From NCBI GenBank assembly GCA_009694745.1, contig SHUF01000002.1, positions 62,001 through 126,000 of the forward strand: a stretch of DNA of 64,000 nt. Reading direction: 5' to 3'. Positions 12,554 through 20,285 of this stretch are shown here, piece after piece. The translations under genes were made by a program, and so were the position numbers. Position 1 is the stretch's first letter; each line of letters opens with the position of its first letter. The DNA is from Acidobacteriota bacterium (GTDB lineage Bacteria > Acidobacteriota > Vicinamibacteria > Vicinamibacterales > SCN-69-37). A model generated the notes under the pieces. It saw only the letters and a program-made list of their open reading frames with translations. It had not been told where the DNA came from and searched no databases.

Positions 12554-12618
12554 AAAACGACCTCTGAGGTAGTTTATTTTTCCCCTCTGAAGAAAAGAAC
12601 TACCTCAGAGGTCGTTTT
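12554..12618. repeat. CCTCTGAGG inverted repeat, copy 1 (divergent gap)
   Basis: Two 21-bp arms (12554-12574 and 12598-12618) are perfect reverse complements with core ACGACCTCTGAGGTAGTT and a 23-nt A/T-rich loop. The element lies between the divergent gldA and arsR genes. It therefore cannot serve as a simple terminator for either gene. Copies occur at 27180-27243 and 46254-46275. Confidence 0.85.
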
Positions 12619-12629
12619 AGGTACCCATG

Positions 12630-12658
12630 TTGACATATGAGTAGTGGCTCATATATCA
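12630..12658 (+). promoter_or_regulatory. Promoter and ArsR/SmtB operator of the metal-efflux operon
   Basis: A perfect -35 box TTGACA (12630-12635) is followed 16 bp later by TATATC (12652-12657), or 17 bp later by ATATCA. The spacer holds a 7-6-7 dyad, ATATGAG and CTCATAT (12635-12654). This arrangement is typical of operators bound by ArsR/SmtB repressors. The downstream GTG at 12663 lies about where transcription should begin, so the mRNA may be leaderless. The regulator is presumed to repress its own operon and to release on metal binding. Confidence 0.75.
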
Positions 12659-12662
12659 ATAG

Positions 12663-13046
12663 GTGGTGAACATCGCCTGCGCCGAGCCGCACACTTCCGA
12701 TCCCGAGCTGCTTGAGCGCATCCGGGCCAAGCTGCTGACAGGCCCTGTCCTGATGTCCGTGGCCGAGGTGTTCAAGCTGCTCGGCGACCCGACCAGGGTT
12801 CGAATGCTCGACGCCCTATCGCATGGCGAGCGTTGCGTCTGTGACCTGGCCGCGCTCGTCGTTCTCTCGGAGTCGGCCGTCTCGCACCAGTTGCGGCTCC
12901 TGCGGACCGCCAGGCTCGTGCGGGTCCGCCGCACCGGACGCCTGGCCTTTTATTCACTGGATGACCACCACGTCATTGGGCTGCTCCAGGACACCCAAAA
13001 ACACGTGATGGAACCCTCGCATTCAAAGAGGGCATACCGTGAGTGA
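12663..13046 (+). CDS. ArsR/SmtB-family metal-responsive repressor (CadC/ZiaR type)
   Basis: This 127-residue winged-helix repressor contains GERCVCDLAA, a helix-3 metal-site motif of the CadC type, and the recognition helix SAVSHQLRLLR. An N-terminal CAEPH segment and a C-terminal DDHH...H cluster could add ligands, as in Zn/Cd/Pb sensors. A dyad overlaps the promoter immediately upstream, and the P-type ATPase gene overlaps the end of this one by 8 bp. GTG is the likely start, with a second GTG directly following. Response to Cd/Zn/Pb rather than As is inferred from the cysteines and the neighbour. Confidence 0.88.
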   Translation: MVNIACAEPHTSDPELLERIRAKLLTGPVLMSVAEVFKLLGDPTRVRMLDALSHGERCVCDLAALVVLSESAVSHQLRLLRTARLVRVRRTGRLAFYSLDDHHVIGLLQDTQKHVMEPSHSKRAYRE

Positions 13047-15003
13047 CGCCTGTTGCGGTGGGGACGTCTGTACGCCCGCAGCGCCACCGCCACCGCCCGC
13101 GCGCCTGACCGCCACCATGGCCGGGGCGGGCGCCGCCATCGCCCTCGGCGGCGGCCTCTCGTGGCTGGGATATGAAGGCTGGGCCTTCGCGCTTTACGCC
13201 CTCGCCATCACCTTCACCATTCCCGGGCCAGCCCGCAACGCGCGGCGCTCGGTGCAACGACGTGTTCTCGACATACATGTGCTCATGGTCATTGCCGTGG
13301 CCGGCGCCCTCATCCTGGGCGAGTGGCTCGAAGCCGCCACCGTCATATGGCTGTTCAGCGTGTCCGAATGGCTCGAGTCACGAACCATAGCAAGTGCCCG
13401 CCGCGCGATTCGCGACTTGATGACGATGGCGCCCAGCGAGGCACTGGTGCGCAGGGCCGGAACGGTGATCACGGTGCCTGTTGCGCAACTCGTGCTCGGC
13501 GACATCGTGCTCGTGCGGCCAGGCGAAAAGGTTCCCGTTGACGCCATTGTCGTTTCAGGCGAATCCGCGCTGAACCAGGCTCCAGTGACCGGAGAATCGT
13601 TGCCCATCAAAAAGGTGGCTGGTGACAACGTGTTCGCCGGCAGCATCAACGGCAACGGCTCACTCGATGTGCGAGTGACGCGCCTGGCGCAGGACAGCAC
13701 CATCGCCCGCATCGTCCATATGGTGGAGCAGGCGCAAGCGCAACGTGCGCCCACGCAAACGCTGGTGGAAACCTTCGCGCGACGATACACGCCCGCTGTG
13801 GTTGCGTTGGCTGTCCTGATCGCAGTGGTGCCGCCGGTGATTGGCTCGGTGGAAGCGCTGTCGCTTGCGGGCGGTGAGTGGGGCACCTGGGCGTATCGCG
13901 CACTGGTTCTGCTCGTCGTATCGTGTCCCTGCGCGCTTGTGATTTCTACACCTGTGACGGTAGTGTCGGCGCTGACGGTGGCGGCGCGGGCCGGTGTGCT
14001 CATCAAAGGCGGCGCGAGCCTCGAACGGCTGGCCGCAGTCCGCTGCGTGGCCTTCGACAAAACCGGCACCTTGACCGACGGTCGCGTGGCCGTGACGGAT
14101 GTGCTTGGCGTCAACTGCGCCAGCGCGGAAGATGTGCTGTCGGTGGCCGCTGCGCTTGAGGCGCGGTCGGAACATCCCATCGGCCGCGCCATTGTCGACC
14201 GTGCGCGCGACGCCGGCCTGGATGTCACTGCGGGAGAGCGCTTCCGTGCGCTGCCGGGCCTTGGTGCTGAGGCGCTGGTGGCCGCTTCAATGGCGGTCAT
14301 CGGTAGTCACAGGTTCTTTGAATCGCGTCAACTCTGCACCGATGCCGTGCACGCGCGCATGGCTGAGATTGAGGCGGGTGGCAGCACGCCGGTGTTCATC
14401 GGGCGCGACGGCGCGGCACTCGGCGTGATCGGGCTTGCCGATCAGCCGCGCGCCGGCAGCACTTCGGTAGTGCAGTCGTTGCGCGACGCGGGCGTGGAAC
14501 ACGTGGTGCTGCTCACTGGCGACACGCGGCGGTCGGCCGAGACCATTCGCAAGGCGTCCGGCGTGGACGAGGTGTACGCGGACCTGATGCCGGCCGACAA
14601 GGTCACGCTTGTGCAGATGCTGCAGCGCGAGCATGGCACGGTGGCGATGGTTGGCGACGGCATTAACGACGCGCCGGCGCTGGCCACCGCCGACGTTGGC
14701 ATCGCCATGGGTGCCGCGGGCACCGACGTCGCTCTTGAAACTGCGGATGTGGCGCTGATGTCCGACGATCTGTCAAAGCTGCCGTTCGCCGTCCGGCTCG
14801 GTCGCGCCACGGTGCAGACCATTCGAGTGAACGTCGCCATCGCGCTCGGCCTCAAACTGGCGTTTGTCGCACTCGCCGCGCTGGGCCTCGCCACGCTCTG
14901 GATGGCCGTGCTCGCCGATACGGGCGCGTCCCTGCTGGTCGTCGCCAACGGCCTCCGCGGCACCGGCCTGCTGTCACGACTGGTTACGTCAACCCGTCAA
15001 TAA
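13039..15003 (+). CDS. P1B-type heavy-metal ATPase (Zn/Cd/Pb exporter)
   Basis: This ATP-driven metal exporter of the inner membrane has CPC in the sixth helix (Cys296-Cys298), TGES, the phosphorylation motif DKTGT (Asp340), an SEHP motif and GDGINDAP. The last helices carry LGLKLAF and ADTG, the Lys and Asp signature of the Zn/Cd/Pb (P1B-2) subgroup. At 654 residues it is shorter than typical ZntA because there is no folded N-terminal HMA domain, only a Cys-rich start CCGGDVC and a poly-Pro linker. The GTG start overlaps arsR by 8 bp. The gene's end overlaps the convergent PilZ gene by 20 bp. Confidence 0.93.
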   Translation: MSDACCGGDVCTPAAPPPPPARLTATMAGAGAAIALGGGLSWLGYEGWAFALYALAITFTIPGPARNARRSVQRRVLDIHVLMVIAVAGALILGEWLEAATVIWLFSVSEWLESRTIASARRAIRDLMTMAPSEALVRRAGTVITVPVAQLVLGDIVLVRPGEKVPVDAIVVSGESALNQAPVTGESLPIKKVAGDNVFAGSINGNGSLDVRVTRLAQDSTIARIVHMVEQAQAQRAPTQTLVETFARRYTPAVVALAVLIAVVPPVIGSVEALSLAGGEWGTWAYRALVLLVVSCPCALVISTPVTVVSALTVAARAGVLIKGGASLERLAAVRCVAFDKTGTLTDGRVAVTDVLGVNCASAEDVLSVAAALEARSEHPIGRAIVDRARDAGLDVTAGERFRALPGLGAEALVAASMAVIGSHRFFESRQLCTDAVHARMAEIEAGGSTPVFIGRDGAALGVIGLADQPRAGSTSVVQSLRDAGVEHVVLLTGDTRRSAETIRKASGVDEVYADLMPADKVTLVQMLQREHGTVAMVGDGINDAPALATADVGIAMGAAGTDVALETADVALMSDDLSKLPFAVRLGRATVQTIRVNVAIALGLKLAFVALAALGLATLWMAVLADTGASLLVVANGLRGTGLLSRLVTSTRQ

Positions 15004-15649
15004 TCTGCTGGTCGCTCGCCGACATGTGGTCGAACTGAATACCCATGCCGACCGAGCGGTCCGACCACACCACGCGTCCGCGCGCTTCAATCTCGGACTT
15101 GCTCGGCACTCTGAACTTCAAGTCAACCAGCGTCCTCGGATTGAGCGGACTCAGCGTTCGTACGGCGAGTCCCCCTCGTCCAAGGTTCAGCGTGACAGCC
15201 GTCGCAATCGTCTGGCCGGCGCGGTACGACACGGGGATACCCAGCGGCACCCTCGGGCTCAGACGACGATCGAAACTGGCGGGGAACAGATGGGGCGCGA
15301 GCGCCGGTAGAATTTGCGCCGGTGACGCATGTTCATTGATGTAACCGGCGATGGGCACGGCCAGCAGGGCGCGGGCGTCGGCCGACGACCCCACGCTGCC
15401 CGCAAACACCAGCACCGGACGCGCCATGTCTCCGCGCAGCGTCAGAATCCACGCCGGCGCGTCTTCCCGTAGGCCCGCATCAATCAGAGCCAGGCTGACG
15501 GGCAGGACCGTATCCCGCGCGGCCAGGTCGGCCGCCGCCGCCGTGGCCGCCGTGACGGGCGTATGACGCGCCTCAGCCAACGCCGAGGAAAATCGGTGGC
15601 GCACATCGGCATCGCGATGCGCGATCAGAATAATCTTGTCCGGCATCAT
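14984..15649 (-). CDS. REC-like plus PilZ domain protein
   Basis: The N-terminal half (about residues 5-120) resembles a degenerate response-regulator receiver, beginning KIILIAHRDADVR. The C-terminal half is a PilZ domain with RLSPR (about 133-137) and a later NLGRGG segment, corresponding to the RxxxR and (D/N)xSxxG motifs that bind cyclic di-GMP. The Asp/Ser of the second motif is only partly kept, so binding is plausible but not certain. A typical phospho-acceptor environment is not obvious in the REC part. It is transcribed away from the LysW-like gene, 33 bp apart. Confidence 0.75.
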   Translation of the reverse strand: MMPDKIILIAHRDADVRHRFSSALAEARHTPVTAATAAAADLAARDTVLPVSLALIDAGLREDAPAWILTLRGDMARPVLVFAGSVGSSADARALLAVPIAGYINEHASPAQILPALAPHLFPASFDRRLSPRVPLGIPVSYRAGQTIATAVTLNLGRGGLAVRTLSPLNPRTLVDLKFRVPSKSEIEARGRVVWSDRSVGMGIQFDHMSASDQQIIDGLT

Positions 15650-15650
15650 T

Positions 15651-15656
15651 TATAAT
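15651..15656 (+). promoter_or_regulatory. -10 box of the LysW-like gene
   Basis: A perfect TATAAT lies 26 bp before the ATG at 15683, inside a 33-bp divergent gap. It is followed by the strong ribosome site GGAGGAGAG. No good -35 box is apparent. Confidence 0.5.
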
Positions 15657-15682
15657 CGCGGTCTGAAGTCGGAGGAGAGTTT

Positions 15683-15949
15683 ATGGTGACCTGCCCGGAA
15701 TGCGATATCGAAATCAAGATCGACGAAAGGGACCTCGAAGAGATGGAGGTTGGCGATCCGTGGGTCTGTGACGGCTGCGCCAGCAACCTCCGGCTCGCGT
15801 CCCTCGACCCGCTTGAACTCGAGTCGGATGATGAAGAAGACGGCGACGAAGAAGAAGAGGCAGAGGAAAAGGCCGACGCCGCTGAGGGTGACGACGACGT
15901 TGTCGAGGATGAAGACGATGACGCCGACGGTGACGACTGGGACGAATAG
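15683..15949 (+). CDS. LysW-like zinc-ribbon protein with acidic tail
   Basis: The 88-residue product starts with a zinc ribbon (Cys4-Pro-Glu-Cys7 and Cys29-Asp-Gly-Cys32) followed by LASLDPLELE. This is the arrangement of LysW, the amino-group carrier protein of lysine/arginine biosynthesis through alpha-aminoadipate or glutamate. The known carrier is about 54 residues and ends EDWGE, with the last Glu as attachment residue. Here about 40 almost purely Asp/Glu/Ala/Gly residues are inserted and the end reads DDWDE. It could be a true carrier or a relative recruited elsewhere. No LysX, LysZ or LysY gene lies nearby. Confidence 0.65.
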   Translation: MVTCPECDIEIKIDERDLEEMEVGDPWVCDGCASNLRLASLDPLELESDDEEDGDEEEEAEEKADAAEGDDDVVEDEDDDADGDDWDE

Positions 15950-15959
15950 CCGATCGGGT

Positions 15960-16724
15960 TCAGCTTTTGTGCGCCAGGCACATCAGTGAAGTGCCCACAG
16001 GCAGGTTTACGTAGCGCATGACCTGAGCCTCGGCCGCAAGCGCCAGGTCCAGGGTCCGGTTGATGGGCGGTGACGGCACCCGCAGGTCGGCGTCCGACGC
16101 CTGTGCCGCGCGGCCCGACCATCGATCGAATGCCCGCACGGCGAGCGTCGCGGGGAACGTCGAGAAGTTCGTGAACGACATTCGGTCAATCGTGAATCCT
16201 GCATCCTCCAGTCGGCTGCGAAGCCGTGCCCGGCTGTAACGCCGCAACTCCCGCGTCAGCGTGGAATGCGCGCCGTGCAGCACGTCCAGCGCGGCCACAT
16301 TGACCAACGCCAGCCCGCCGGGCCGAAGGACTCGAGCCATTTCGGCAAGCGCCGCGCGCTCGTCGGCTTCCGGCAGGCAATAGAGCACATCAAATGACGT
16401 GGCCAGGTCCACCCATGCGGACGGCAGCGGGAGGGCCGCCACGGTGCCCTGCACGATGGGACGGCCGTGCGCCCGTGCCACCCCAAGGCCCGTCGGCGAG
16501 CGCTCGATGCCCACAACCGGCCCGTACTCGCGAAGCCAGTCGAGGTTGCGGCCGGTTCCCGCGCCACAGTCCACGATTTGTCCCAATCGGCGGCCTTTGA
16601 GGGCCGCGTCGAGCATGACTTGCGCTGAGCGTCGCAGGCCCCTGAACCAAAAATGGTCATCCTCGGCACGCGCCGTGGCCTCGAGCATGGCGTCCATGGC
16701 GTCCATGGGGTCCGTCGCGTGCAT
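15960..16724 (-). CDS. Class I SAM-dependent methyltransferase
   Basis: The 254-residue enzyme begins a few residues before EDDHFWFRGLRR, a recurring N-terminal motif of one methyltransferase group. The SAM-binding motif VDCGAGTGRN comes next, then an acidic residue in VVGIERSP and the post-motif AEMARVLRPGGLAL. ATG at 16724 is preferred over an in-frame ATG 31 codons upstream, which would run through the promoter of the divergent Pal gene. The substrate is not predictable. It ends 10 bp from the convergent LysW-like gene. Confidence 0.83.
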   Translation of the reverse strand: MHATDPMDAMDAMLEATARAEDDHFWFRGLRRSAQVMLDAALKGRRLGQIVDCGAGTGRNLDWLREYGPVVGIERSPTGLGVARAHGRPIVQGTVAALPLPSAWVDLATSFDVLYCLPEADERAALAEMARVLRPGGLALVNVAALDVLHGAHSTLTRELRRYSRARLRSRLEDAGFTIDRMSFTNFSTFPATLAVRAFDRWSGRAAQASDADLRVPSPPINRTLDLALAAEAQVMRYVNLPVGTSLMCLAHKS

Positions 16725-16771
16725 TGGGCTCCATTGTAGGGGGGCGGCGCAGATTTCGCTTTCGTTCGTCG

Positions 16772-16800
16772 TTGACACATTTGGCGGGGGTTTGTAAGCT
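16772..16800 (+). promoter_or_regulatory. Sigma70-type promoter of the Pal lipoprotein gene
   Basis: TTGACA (16772-16777) and TAAGCT (16795-16800) are separated by exactly 17 bp. The start codon at 16847 is about 40 bp beyond the expected transcription start, preceded by GGGAG. Confidence 0.65.
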
Positions 16801-16846
16801 CGGCAGGTGTGAGACACTGGAACGACGGCGTCACGGGAGAATATAG

Positions 16847-17437
16847 ATGTATCGAGACTCTTTGAGAATCACTTCGGGCGTGCTCGCTGCGGGCGCATTG
16901 TCCGTCACCGTTGCCTGCGGCGCCAAGGTTGTGCCGCCAGCGCCTGCACCGCCTCCTCCGCCGGCCGTCGTCGCGGCCCCGCCGCCTCAGGCGCCACCGC
17001 CCATGACAATGCGGCCACCGGTGGTGGTGCCGCAGGCCGCGCCTGTGCCCACCGAGGACGAGGTGTTTGCGAGTTGGACGCTCGATGCGTTGAACCAGCA
17101 GAAACCGCTGGACACGGTGTTGTTCGCCTACGACAGCGCCGACTTGAGCGACGCCGGCAAGGCCAGCCTCCAGAAGAACTCCGCGTGGCTGATGCGCTGG
17201 ACGTCAACGCGCGTCACGGTGGAGGGGCACGCCGATTCGCGCGGCACGAACGAATACAACCTTGCGCTGGGCGAGCGCCGTGCGGCGTCAGTGCGCGACT
17301 ACCTCGTCGGCCTGGGCGTTGCCACCGCGCGCGTGAGCATCGTGAGCAAGGGCGAAGAACAGCCCACGTGCATGGACGAGACCGAAACCTGCTTTCAGCA
17401 GAACCGGCGCGGGCAGTTTGTGATCACGGCGAAATAG
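16847..17437 (+). CDS. pal: OmpA/Pal-family peptidoglycan-associated lipoprotein
   Basis: A signal peptide ends in the lipobox TVAC (Cys24), followed by a Pro/Ala-rich linker (about 30-65). The OmpA-like peptidoglycan-binding domain occupies about residues 85-196. VEGHADSRGTNEYNLALGER holds the Asp and Arg that bind diaminopimelate. It should tether the outer membrane to the cell wall; the other Tol-Pal genes are not in this window. The stop codon lies in a 15-bp perfect hairpin. Confidence 0.9.
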   Translation: MYRDSLRITSGVLAAGALSVTVACGAKVVPPAPAPPPPPAVVAAPPPQAPPPMTMRPPVVVPQAAPVPTEDEVFASWTLDALNQQKPLDTVLFAYDSADLSDAGKASLQKNSAWLMRWTSTRVTVEGHADSRGTNEYNLALGERRAASVRDYLVGLGVATARVSIVSKGEEQPTCMDETETCFQQNRRGQFVITAK

Positions 17438-17457
17438 GCTCGGCCTATTTCGCCGTG
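17425..17457 (+). terminator. Hairpin overlapping the pal stop codon
   Basis: CACGGCGAAATAGGC (17425-17439) and GCCTATTTCGCCGTG (17443-17457) form a perfect 15-bp stem with a 3-nt loop. The TAG stop is within the left arm. There is no T-run, so it may stabilise the 3' end rather than terminate intrinsically. Confidence 0.6.
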
Positions 17458-17763
17458 CCTCCATTGAGGATTGAGGATGGAGGACTGAGGATCGGGATGT
17501 TCGCGCATTGCTGATTTCGGATTGCTGATCGGTATTGGGGGATTGGCTGGATTGCACGGGGGTGCGATCCAGCCAATCCTAATTAACCATTCGGCCAATC
17601 CAATCCCACCATCCGGCGATCCCCATCCGGCCATCCCAATCCGACAATCGCCCCATCCCCACAATCTCGCGACCCCACAATTGCCCCATGGAGCAATTGC
17701 CATCAGCGATCGGAAGATCAGCAATCCGTCCCATCCCGATCCTAAATCACCCAATCCTCAACC
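17458..17763. repeat. Long imperfect palindrome made of GATTGAGGAT/ATCCCCATCC words
   Basis: The left part is rich in GAGGATTGAGGATGG words, the right part in their complements (CCCGATCCTAAATCACCC and CAATCCTCAACC). The whole 306 bp can therefore fold back on itself. A strong internal hairpin, GGATTGGCTGGATTGCAC against its near-perfect complement (17540-17579), sits off-centre. No gene is supported here, although weak open frames exist on both strands. It lies between convergent pal and pyrF. A similar architecture with unrelated sequence occurs at 22061-22222. Confidence 0.75.
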
Positions 17764-17764
17764 C

Positions 17765-18496
17765 TCAATTTAGATTGGTGACACTCGCCACGGCCTCGGC
17801 GGCGATGTCCTGAGCGGCCCGCCGGGGATCGCTCGCCCCAGTGATCGGCCTGCCCACCACCAAATAGCTCGCCCCTGCGCGCATCGCGTCGCCTGGTGCC
17901 ATCGTGCGTGACTGATCCTGGCGACCGCTTGTCTGTTCCGCGCTGCCTCCGCGAATTCCGGGCGTGACGATGAGGAAGTCGGGGCCACAGGCGTCGCGAA
18001 TCGCGGCCGTCTCGAGTGGCGAGGCCACCACCCCGTCCATCCCGGCGGCCTTGGCCATCAACGCGAGATACACAACCTGTTCGGCGGGTGACCGGTGGAC
18101 GCCCACACTCGCCAGGACTTCCGCGCTCATGCTCGTGAGCACCGTCACCGCAATCATCAACGGGCGTGGACGCCCGGCAGTCGCCGCGCGGTCTGCGGCC
18201 TCGGCGGCCGCGCTCATCATCGCCTGGCCGCCCGACGCGTGCACGTTCATCATCCACGCGCCCAGATGGCTCGCAGACTCGACGGCTCCCGCGACGGTGT
18301 TCGGAATGTCGTGGAACTTGAGGTCAAGGAAGATCTTGTCGCCGCGCTCCGCCAGCGTGCGCACGATTGACGGTCCCTCTGCCGTGAACAGCTGGCTGCC
18401 GATCTTGTAGCCGCCCACGCTGCCGCGCAGCGTGTCAGTCAACGCCAATGCCGCGGCGGCCGAGGGCACGTCCAGCGCAATCAGGATGGGATTCAT
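17765..18496 (-). CDS. pyrF: Orotidine 5'-phosphate decarboxylase
   Basis: This enzyme catalyses the last step of UMP synthesis, OMP to UMP. The short 243-residue bacterial type shows the catalytic motif FLDLKFHDIPNTV and the phosphate-binding TPGIR and VVGRPIT segments. ATG at 18496 overlaps the pyrD stop as ATGA. The in-frame extension upstream is shadow of pyrD. It is the third gene of the minus-strand operon pyrK-pyrD-pyrF. Confidence 0.95.
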   Translation of the reverse strand: MNPILIALDVPSAAAALALTDTLRGSVGGYKIGSQLFTAEGPSIVRTLAERGDKIFLDLKFHDIPNTVAGAVESASHLGAWMMNVHASGGQAMMSAAAEAADRAATAGRPRPLMIAVTVLTSMSAEVLASVGVHRSPAEQVVYLALMAKAAGMDGVVASPLETAAIRDACGPDFLIVTPGIRGGSAEQTSGRQDQSRTMAPGDAMRAGASYLVVGRPITGASDPRRAAQDIAAEAVASVTNLN

Positions 18497-19404
18497 CGCT
18501 CCATCTTTCCGACGAGATCGGCCACACGTGCAATGCCATGCCGATCGAGGTAATTGTTGATGCTGTCGATCATCTCGGTCCACAGTGTGGGATACACAAA
18601 ATTAGCGGTGCCCACCTGCACGGCATCAGCGCCCGCGATGATGAACTCCAGCGCATCGGTCGCATTGGCGATGCCGCCCATGCCGATGATCGGCAGCTTC
18701 ACCGCTTGACGACATTCCCACACCATGCGAACAGCGATGGGCCTGATCGCTGGTCCCGACAGGCCGCCCATGACGTTGGTGAGTTTCGGCTTGCGTGTCT
18801 CCACGTCGATGGCCATGGCCAGAAACGTGTTGACCAGCGAGATGGCGTCGGCGCCCGCATCTTCAGACGCGCGCGCAAACGACGCCGGGTCCGTCACGTT
18901 CGGCGTGAGCTTCGGCACGAGCGGCAACGATGTGACTTTCCGCACCGCGCTCACGACGTCGTACGTGCCCGTGAGGCTGCAACCAAACTGGATGCCGCCC
19001 TCCTTGATGTTCGGGCACGAAATATTGAGCTCGATCGCACCAACCCCTTCGGCGTCTGACAGCACCCGGGTAACTTCGCAGTACTCGTCGATGGTCGACC
19101 CGCAGACGTTGACGATGGTCGTCACGCCAAGGCGTCGGAGCTCGGGCAGCTTCTCCTTCACGAACCGGTGCACGCCGATGCCCTGAAGGCCGATGGCGTT
19201 GAGCATGCCGGCCGGAGTTTCGACAATGCGCGGTGGAGCGTGGCCTTCGCGCTCGTTGAGGAAGAGCCCCTTGACGGCGACGCCCCCCAGGGCGGAAATG
19301 TCCACCGCTGACGCGTACTCAAGGCCGTAGCCAAAGCACCCGGAGGCGGCGATGACGGGGTTCTTCAGTGTGAGCGAACCGATCTTGACGGAGAGGTCGG
19401 CCAT
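18493..19404 (-). CDS. pyrD: Dihydroorotate dehydrogenase class 1B, catalytic subunit
   Basis: This FMN enzyme oxidises dihydroorotate to orotate and passes electrons to PyrK. The family opening KNPVIAASGCFGYG, a central NISCPN motif with the class 1 catalytic Cys region, and GMGGIANATDALEF near the C terminus are all visible. ATG at 19404 overlaps the pyrK stop as ATGA. Pairing with an adjacent PyrK supports class 1B (NAD-linked) rather than the quinone-linked class 2. Confidence 0.95.
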   Translation of the reverse strand: MADLSVKIGSLTLKNPVIAASGCFGYGLEYASAVDISALGGVAVKGLFLNEREGHAPPRIVETPAGMLNAIGLQGIGVHRFVKEKLPELRRLGVTTIVNVCGSTIDEYCEVTRVLSDAEGVGAIELNISCPNIKEGGIQFGCSLTGTYDVVSAVRKVTSLPLVPKLTPNVTDPASFARASEDAGADAISLVNTFLAMAIDVETRKPKLTNVMGGLSGPAIRPIAVRMVWECRQAVKLPIIGMGGIANATDALEFIIAGADAVQVGTANFVYPTLWTEMIDSINNYLDRHGIARVADLVGKMER

Positions 19405-20234
19405 CAGTGGTGCCCTCCCTTCAGCGCATCCCACACGACCGTGGCCGCATCAAACACGGGGCCCTCGATACACGAGCGCACGAAATGTGTGCCGCCCGGT
19501 CGCGCGACCCGCACCACGCAGCTGTAGCAGCCGCCCATGCCGCAGCCCATCACGGGTTCGAGCGAGACAAACGTTGGCCGCGCGTGCGTGGCGCCCAGAT
19601 CCGCCACGGCGCGCATCATCGGGGTTGGCCCGCACGCGTACATCGTGACCGGCTGGTTGGCTGCGCGCGCCGCAAGCGCGCGTTCGAGCGGCAAGGTCAC
19701 GCGTCCGCGCTCGCCGCGACTGCCATCTTCGGTCGTGATGACCAGCTTCGCGCCGAGGCCGGTAAAAAACGCCTCGTGGAACAGGTCTGTCGCGCCGCGT
19801 CCGCCGTAGAAGAGCGTCATCGACGTGCCGCGTGCTGCCAGTGCCTGGGCCAACGTGGCGAACGGCGCCAGGCCCACGCCGCCGGCCACCATCCACGCTT
19901 CCGCAGGTGGATCAACCGGCTCAAATGGTTTGCCGAGCGGACCCAGGCAGTCGATGCGATCACCGTCGCGCGCATCGTAGAGCAGGGATGTGCCGACGCC
20001 CACACGTTTGTTCAGGAGGCTGATTCCCACGGGCGCGCCCGTGGCGTCGCGCAGGATTTCGAAGATGGAAAACGGTCGCCGCAGCAGCGGGTCCAGGCCC
20101 GGTGCGGTTTTCACCATGACGAACTGTCCAGGGGCGGCGTGAGCAGCCACACCGGGCGCGGCCAGTGACAACACGTTGTATTCGGGTGTCAGCCGCGTGT
20201 TGCCAATCACTGCGGCCGGGATATCAACAGGCAT
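19404..20234 (-). CDS. pyrK: Dihydroorotate dehydrogenase electron-transfer subunit
   Basis: The 276-residue FAD and 2Fe-2S subunit carries electrons from PyrD to NAD. The FAD region contains LLRRPFSI, and the NAD region GGVGLAPF. The cluster ligands are CGMGGCYSC plus a fourth Cys 16 residues later (RSCIEG). It is first in the pyrKDF operon. A TATACT box lies only 9 bp upstream of the ATG, so the transcript may be nearly leaderless. Confidence 0.93.
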   Translation of the reverse strand: MPVDIPAAVIGNTRLTPEYNVLSLAAPGVAAHAAPGQFVMVKTAPGLDPLLRRPFSIFEILRDATGAPVGISLLNKRVGVGTSLLYDARDGDRIDCLGPLGKPFEPVDPPAEAWMVAGGVGLAPFATLAQALAARGTSMTLFYGGRGATDLFHEAFFTGLGAKLVITTEDGSRGERGRVTLPLERALAARAANQPVTMYACGPTPMMRAVADLGATHARPTFVSLEPVMGCGMGGCYSCVVRVARPGGTHFVRSCIEGPVFDAATVVWDALKGGHH

Positions 20235-20285
20235 CAGCAGGAAAGTATACGACCATGGGTTCCGAGACTAAAATTGGTAAGGCCC

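Noticed and set aside
17522-17773. Short open frame in the palindrome after pal
   Set aside because: It is built from CCCATCC words of the repeat; no start context.
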